Positions 5,201-7,537 of a stretch of DNA of 7,537 nucleotides are shown one piece after another (the stretch's first letter is position 1; each line of letters opens with the position of its first letter). Below the pieces are notes generated by a model. That model was not told where the DNA came from and made no database searches. It worked only from the letters and a program-made list of their open reading frames with translations. The stretch is from Lachnospiraceae bacterium. Lineage in GTDB: Bacteria; Bacillota; Clostridia; Lachnospirales; Lachnospiraceae. Location: the NCBI GenBank assembly GCA_003484785.1, contig DNAD01000133.1, positions 1-7,537 on the forward strand, read 5' to 3'. Made by a program: the position numbers and the translations under genes.

Positions 5201-7280
5201 ATATGAAAAGGAAAAGAACGGCATTGACGATCCTGTACTTGCCCTTGCGAAAAAGCATGCTGATACGATCACAGGCAGGCAGAAACCCGAAGAGAGGTTT
5301 GACTCAAAGGAGATCGACGCAAAGCTGTCCGATAAGCAGCTGAAGGCACTTGATTCCATTGACCGGTGGTTCTTAAGGAACTATAACAACGGCGGCACGG
5401 TGGGAACTTTAATAAACGTGAAGAACCACCACGGTGAGATCGTGTCGGAGCTTTTTTCCAAAACAAAAAGAGAAAGACTGTTCATTTACTATCTTATAGA
5501 GACAAGACAGAGGAAGAATCCGGGAGTTTTTGACGTTTTTTCCTCCCAGAGCTATATTCCTGACCTTGAAAGGTTTAAGGACAGGATGCTTGCTTCAAAG
5601 TTCAAGGTTATGTCCCGTATAATGGGTGGGTATACCTATATGGGGAAGGTGACCGAGTCCATGCAGGTAAACAGGGACTACAGGAGCCTTATAAAGGACG
5701 TTGCAAAGCTTGACCGGGGCGTGAAGGAGGTAAAGGGAAAGGAACTTGAGGAATTAAAGAAGAAAAAGGAAGAGTACCGTACTTATGCTCTTGCGAGGAC
5801 TTCACAGAGTACGAAAGCCTTTCGTGACGAGGCGATCAGAGTGGGAGAACTCGGAAAGAAGGCAACAAAGAAAGACAGGGATTCCCTTAATGAAAAGCAG
5901 CAGGCTTTCCTTAAGGATCTTGAGGAGCTGATCCGGTCGGATGAGGCTGTGGGAGAGGCAATACGGTACGGAGAAACTCTTGGAGAGGTAGAGAAAAAAG
6001 ACACAGGAGAGAGGTCCTTAAAGGAGAACGATAAATACTATAATGTAAAGAATACCAACCGCGTTGACCTGGCAGACAATACGGATACGTATTCGAAGGT
6101 TGGATCCGGTCTGTCCCAGAATGTACACATGATCGTAAACGGAGGGATCTTCTACGGTGCCACCGTTAAGCAGGGATTGAATATAGCAAAGGGGAAAGAA
6201 TATAATCCGACCTACTGGAAACTAAAGGAAAACAACTATATGAATCCCGGCACCTACGGGTCAACCATAACGGCTGCCACGATCTCCTCTCTGGGAAGCC
6301 TTCTCGGGGCCTGCTACGGTGTATATAATCTGGTTACAAACTGGGATAATATGCACGGTTTTGACAGAGCTGCTTCGGTAGCCGGGATCCTTCAGTCGGC
6401 CGGAACTTACATGAATACCGTAATGACAACGGTGGATACGGCGAAGGAGCTGGCAGACGGGCTTGAGGCAACTACCTCGACCCTTACAAAAACAGTCGGG
6501 ATCTCCGTGGCAGCGTTAAAGGCCGGGACAGATCTTTATACCACCGTATCAGGGCATTATGACTGCAAGAACTCAAAAAAGGCTAAGACTATCTTAAATG
6601 ATAAAATATATGACAGATACGTTAAGCATCTGAAGAGTCAGTCAGAGGTCGAGGATAAGAGCAAAAAGAATGCCGGTCCGGAAGCAGAGGAGCAGAAGGC
6701 GAAAGCGGAGAGGGAATATAAAAACGCCAGATATGAGCGTAATATGATTAAGCTCTCGGGGAAGATGAGTGGCAGAAAGAGGACCTTCGGGGGTGTTCAG
6801 ACCGTTGCCTCCTTCATGACGGTGGCCGGCCTTACGGTTCCGGTGGCCGGTACTGTCTTAAGCGGTGCGGGATCGCTGATCAGTTCCCTCACAGGAATCC
6901 TGAGCGGCGTGAAGCTCACCGATATACGTACAAGTATGTTTGACGAGTATTTCCAGTTTGACAGCTTTATTAAGGATGTCCTTGAGGATATGGGTAAAAG
7001 GGGACAGACTGTCAATGATCCGGAGGAATTCAGGGAAAGGATGCGAAGAGTGCTTGCCGCCTCTGCGGGATATGCGGATCTTATCTCGGCCTGCGATCAG
7101 ATCACCAAAGAGTATGCCGATCAGATCTGCAAAGGACTTTTCGGAGATGATGAAGAGAGAGTTGAAGGGGAGTACAGGGAGGCTTATATCGAGATCGTAA
7201 AGAGCTTCGGGCTTCCCTATGATGAAGCAAAAAGGATACCGGGTCCCGAGCTGCTCGCAAGAAGAATGAACGGGAAATAG
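2277..7280 (+). CDS. Giant alpha/beta-hydrolase-like protein with KQEE linker and hydrophobic C-terminus; effector-like, unidentified family
   Basis: One uninterrupted 1667-residue protein with no signal peptide and a charged, helical N-terminus. Residues about 90-480 look like an alpha/beta-hydrolase. RFYLRGPN (215-222) precedes a nucleophile elbow, QGHSRGG, with Ser275; YDPVAGG follows with Asp311; histidines occur in YSMHTDHKALF (His358, His361) and MADHG (His383). This order resembles DUF2235/Tle-type lipases, including type VI secretion phospholipase effectors, but the match is by eye. A lysine-rich helical stretch follows, then a KQEE repeat linker (672-734), then a long charged helical middle (740-1300) with coiled-coil potential around 1150-1240. 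The C-terminal part has Gly/Ala/Ser/Thr-rich hydrophobic stretches (about 1325-1355 and 1505-1545, weaker ones between), which could insert into membranes, and a polar tail. It could be a secreted toxin or effector that cleaves lipids, or a structural intracellular protein. The reading frame is certain and the role is not. Confidence 0.6.
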   Translation: MCDNAEVLKQNKKSAEYVTRKQEERVNQNRYTVHRLSAQDYYEQARQLSDKRHNYLRNHVRSAIVDKLGGERYKAFDDLKIKKAGEEAEENITLHHAAGSKYALDGEDVVEFNIAGSGFRYPRMEHKDMTAWENTDEFREEDIKVSWYNRFRPFTWLPKVKTKKRIEQINANRTEMNRKIEDIYGERADKEIKGKKLGHLRKKEGTNDRDATKTRFYLRGPNAVDIGKYSEDHLEEYILELGKSSLAPRLDELERLDNNAIKDQKSLHVMVQGHSRGGVASVLGAMRIKRWIADNHPRLLSKVKFDIIQYDPVAGGIENYGNNAKVDHNPADEKLAKKDPRYMSLGEEANTTVVYSMHTDHKALFTPQNVQNAKRIILTMADHGVNLNQTDKSQKNGTKRITYLAEKDGKVEAFRSSGLGELNEGVYICDDQNNLIRLKSLEEYDALAKSLLKGAHLQGSRHEVVRDSVKSWFAGHGEQITEEDFKQDKKQYSVKKEKKSKEQPFVGRPKTIEELEAESYIPPKEMEAALKEKKKLDTMPQDTPEQKAAYKKKNKKYITAKRSGIKAYINRLYKQKGGYIDRGRKDYLDMIADLSYYMEKEKAGLPDPDRPKKIAKLTEKIKINPNYYSADKFMPGYLKSALYAGTDEKIKEIVYPQAEQPAQKEKAKKAEAKQEEAKQEEAKQAEIKQEEIKQGEPVQAEKEEKKQEEVKQEEVKQEEVKQEEIKQEEAKQAENKDGTRWDSKVTELFTDLCGGIKDEYYDRKKGTVVSDEIWSRIRVMDNEDSVTYRQFRSAVRHVKILVKKLRPHADEEFRPDARDLMQAMARLSETAKAFYDTHRGHQYSDKGKDRRMACDMVRQLTRDFYDKMDAAMGGKGYENIVTKKKPEEKGVDHRIVSADKMKELVSVYGKWKKHFALQEGLERSKIRDRAKLFEPYERYIEMYKDTHRTKEWSKEIEEVIRDAASYRVQNRVFETYEKEKNGIDDPVLALAKKHADTITGRQKPEERFDSKEIDAKLSDKQLKALDSIDRWFLRNYNNGGTVGTLINVKNHHGEIVSELFSKTKRERLFIYYLIETRQRKNPGVFDVFSSQSYIPDLERFKDRMLASKFKVMSRIMGGYTYMGKVTESMQVNRDYRSLIKDVAKLDRGVKEVKGKELEELKKKKEEYRTYALARTSQSTKAFRDEAIRVGELGKKATKKDRDSLNEKQQAFLKDLEELIRSDEAVGEAIRYGETLGEVEKKDTGERSLKENDKYYNVKNTNRVDLADNTDTYSKVGSGLSQNVHMIVNGGIFYGATVKQGLNIAKGKEYNPTYWKLKENNYMNPGTYGSTITAATISSLGSLLGACYGVYNLVTNWDNMHGFDRAASVAGILQSAGTYMNTVMTTVDTAKELADGLEATTSTLTKTVGISVAALKAGTDLYTTVSGHYDCKNSKKAKTILNDKIYDRYVKHLKSQSEVEDKSKKNAGPEAEEQKAKAEREYKNARYERNMIKLSGKMSGRKRTFGGVQTVASFMTVAGLTVPVAGTVLSGAGSLISSLTGILSGVKLTDIRTSMFDEYFQFDSFIKDVLEDMGKRGQTVNDPEEFRERMRRVLAASAGYADLISACDQITKEYADQICKGLFGDDEERVEGEYREAYIEIVKSFGLPYDEAKRIPGPELLARRMNGK
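4290..4478 (+). repeat. In-frame 15-bp tandem repeat encoding KQEE(A/V/I) units
   Basis: Units like gcaaagcaggaagaa repeat every 15 bp in frame. There are five units at 4290-4364 and five full units at 4404-4478. Between them is a degenerate stretch (encoding PVQAEKEEKKQEE) that holds one partial unit. They encode residues 672-734 of the giant protein. The first position of each unit varies (GCA, GTA, ATA), giving A, V or I. The segment is probably an extended helix or flexible charged linker between the hydrolase-like part and the rest. Such arrays can change copy number by slippage without breaking the frame. Confidence 0.9.
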
Positions 7281-7291
7281 AGAGAAACGGC

Positions 7292-7311
7292 AGTCCGGCA
7301 CGAACCGGACT
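7292..7311 (+). other. Hairpin after the giant gene; possible weak terminator or stability element
   Basis: AGTCCGG-CACGAA-CCGGACT is a perfect 7-bp stem with a 6-nt loop, 12 nt after the stop codon. Only three T residues follow the stem (7311-7313), so it lacks the U-tract of a strong intrinsic terminator. It more likely slows decay of the upstream message or partly attenuates transcription into the next gene (inference). Confidence 0.5.
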
Positions 7312-7312
7312 T

Positions 7313-7350
7313 TGCGCCTGAGCGCCCGGCTTATCAGACAGACCGGCGCA
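7313..7350 (+). other. Inverted repeat just upstream of the third gene's ribosome binding site
   Basis: TGCGCC (7313-7318) pairs with GGCGCA (7345-7350). A competing pairing of GCGCC (7322-7326) with GGCGC (7345-7349), extended by CGG/CCG across one bulged C, is also possible. Either stem ends at or next to the AAGGAGG ribosome binding site at 7352-7358 and could affect its access. This is a structural suggestion only. Confidence 0.35.
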
Positions 7351-7351
7351 G

Positions 7352-7358
7352 AAGGAGG
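7352..7358 (+). promoter_or_regulatory. Strong ribosome binding site of the third gene
   Basis: AAGGAGG followed by 5 nt and the ATG at 7364. This near-perfect Shine-Dalgarno sequence confirms that a real gene starts here although its end is outside the window. Confidence 0.85.
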
Positions 7359-7363
7359 ATACT

Positions 7364-7537
7364 ATGGATTTGGGAAAGATTAAGGAAGAAAGGCATGAGC
7401 TTTTAACAAGGATGAGGGATTCCTTTCAGGAAGAGCTTATTGCCTGTGAGATCAGGGAACCTGAAAATGAGAATGAGCCGGAGATCCTTACGGTGGTGCT
7501 TGACGGGATCGGAGAAACCGGAGACATGGAAGGAGGG
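7364..7537 (+). CDS. Acidic protein of unknown function, 3' end beyond the window
   Basis: The first 58 codons of an open frame that runs off the window edge. The start is supported by AAGGAGG five bases upstream. The visible part begins with a charged helix (MDLGKIKEERHELLTRMRDS), then a Glu-rich patch (REPENENEPE) and a strand-like segment (ILTVVLDGIGETG). It is acidic overall, soluble, and has no signal peptide. I do not recognise the family. It follows the giant gene on the same strand after 83 nt and has no evident promoter of its own, so it is probably in the same operon. Small acidic proteins beside large secreted toxins are often chaperones or immunity proteins; that is a possibility from context, not from sequence. 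Confidence 0.75.
   Translation, partial: MDLGKIKEERHELLTRMRDSFQEELIACEIREPENENEPEILTVVLDGIGETGDMEGG

Noticed and set aside
3864..5258. 464-codon minus-strand frame very rich in Leu and Phe, looking like a membrane protein
   Set aside because: The Leu/Phe/Tyr runs are the antisense image of the Lys/Glu/Gln repeats of the giant gene (KQEE units read backwards), so the apparent membrane segments are an artefact.
7292..7311. Strong rho-independent terminator after the giant gene
   Set aside because: The stem is good but only three T residues follow, and a gene with a strong ribosome binding site starts soon after; it is kept only as a hairpin of uncertain role.

Overview
The window looks like a Bacillota chromosome segment, probably class Clostridia and possibly Lachnospiraceae. 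The grounds are strong GGAGG-type ribosome binding sites, textbook TTGAnA-17-TATAnT promoters, frequent AGG/AGA and ATA codons, and base composition of middling GC with AT-rich intergenic DNA. The family-level placement is an inference; no rRNA or marker gene is present.

Region 1 (1 to about 1150, minus strand) is an IS630-family insertion sequence, nearly complete but cut at its left tip by the window edge. It has imperfect terminal inverted repeats (1-17 and 1125-1141, 15 of 17 matching), its own promoter and a transposase split into orfA (winged-helix DNA-binding part) and orfB (DDE catalytic part). The two frames meet at an A AAA AAC heptamer, the classic -1 ribosomal slippage site, so an intact fused transposase of about 354 residues could be made.

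Region 2 (about 1150-1352) is a leader. It has a near-perfect sigma-70 type promoter (TTGATA, 17 nt, TATAAT) and then about 125 nt of untranslated RNA. An 8-bp stem pairs the predicted 5' end of the transcript with sequence near the middle of the leader and encloses a strong hairpin. I do not recognise it as a known riboswitch.

Region 3 (1353-7537, plus strand) reads as one operon of at least three genes. They are a 300-residue acidic protein with GNAT acetyltransferase features, a 1667-residue protein starting 21 nt later, and the first 58 codons of a third, acidic protein after an 83-nt gap containing hairpins. The large protein combines an N-terminal alpha/beta-hydrolase-like domain (GHSRGG elbow, Ser275, resembling the DUF2235/Tle type of lipase), a KQEE-type repeat linker, a long helical charged middle, and a C-terminal part with two glycine/alanine-rich hydrophobic stretches. 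It has no signal peptide. The layout suggests a large hydrolytic toxin or effector-like protein with small acidic partner proteins, but that role is inferred and the families are not firmly identified. This operon is the part most likely to hold undescribed biology.
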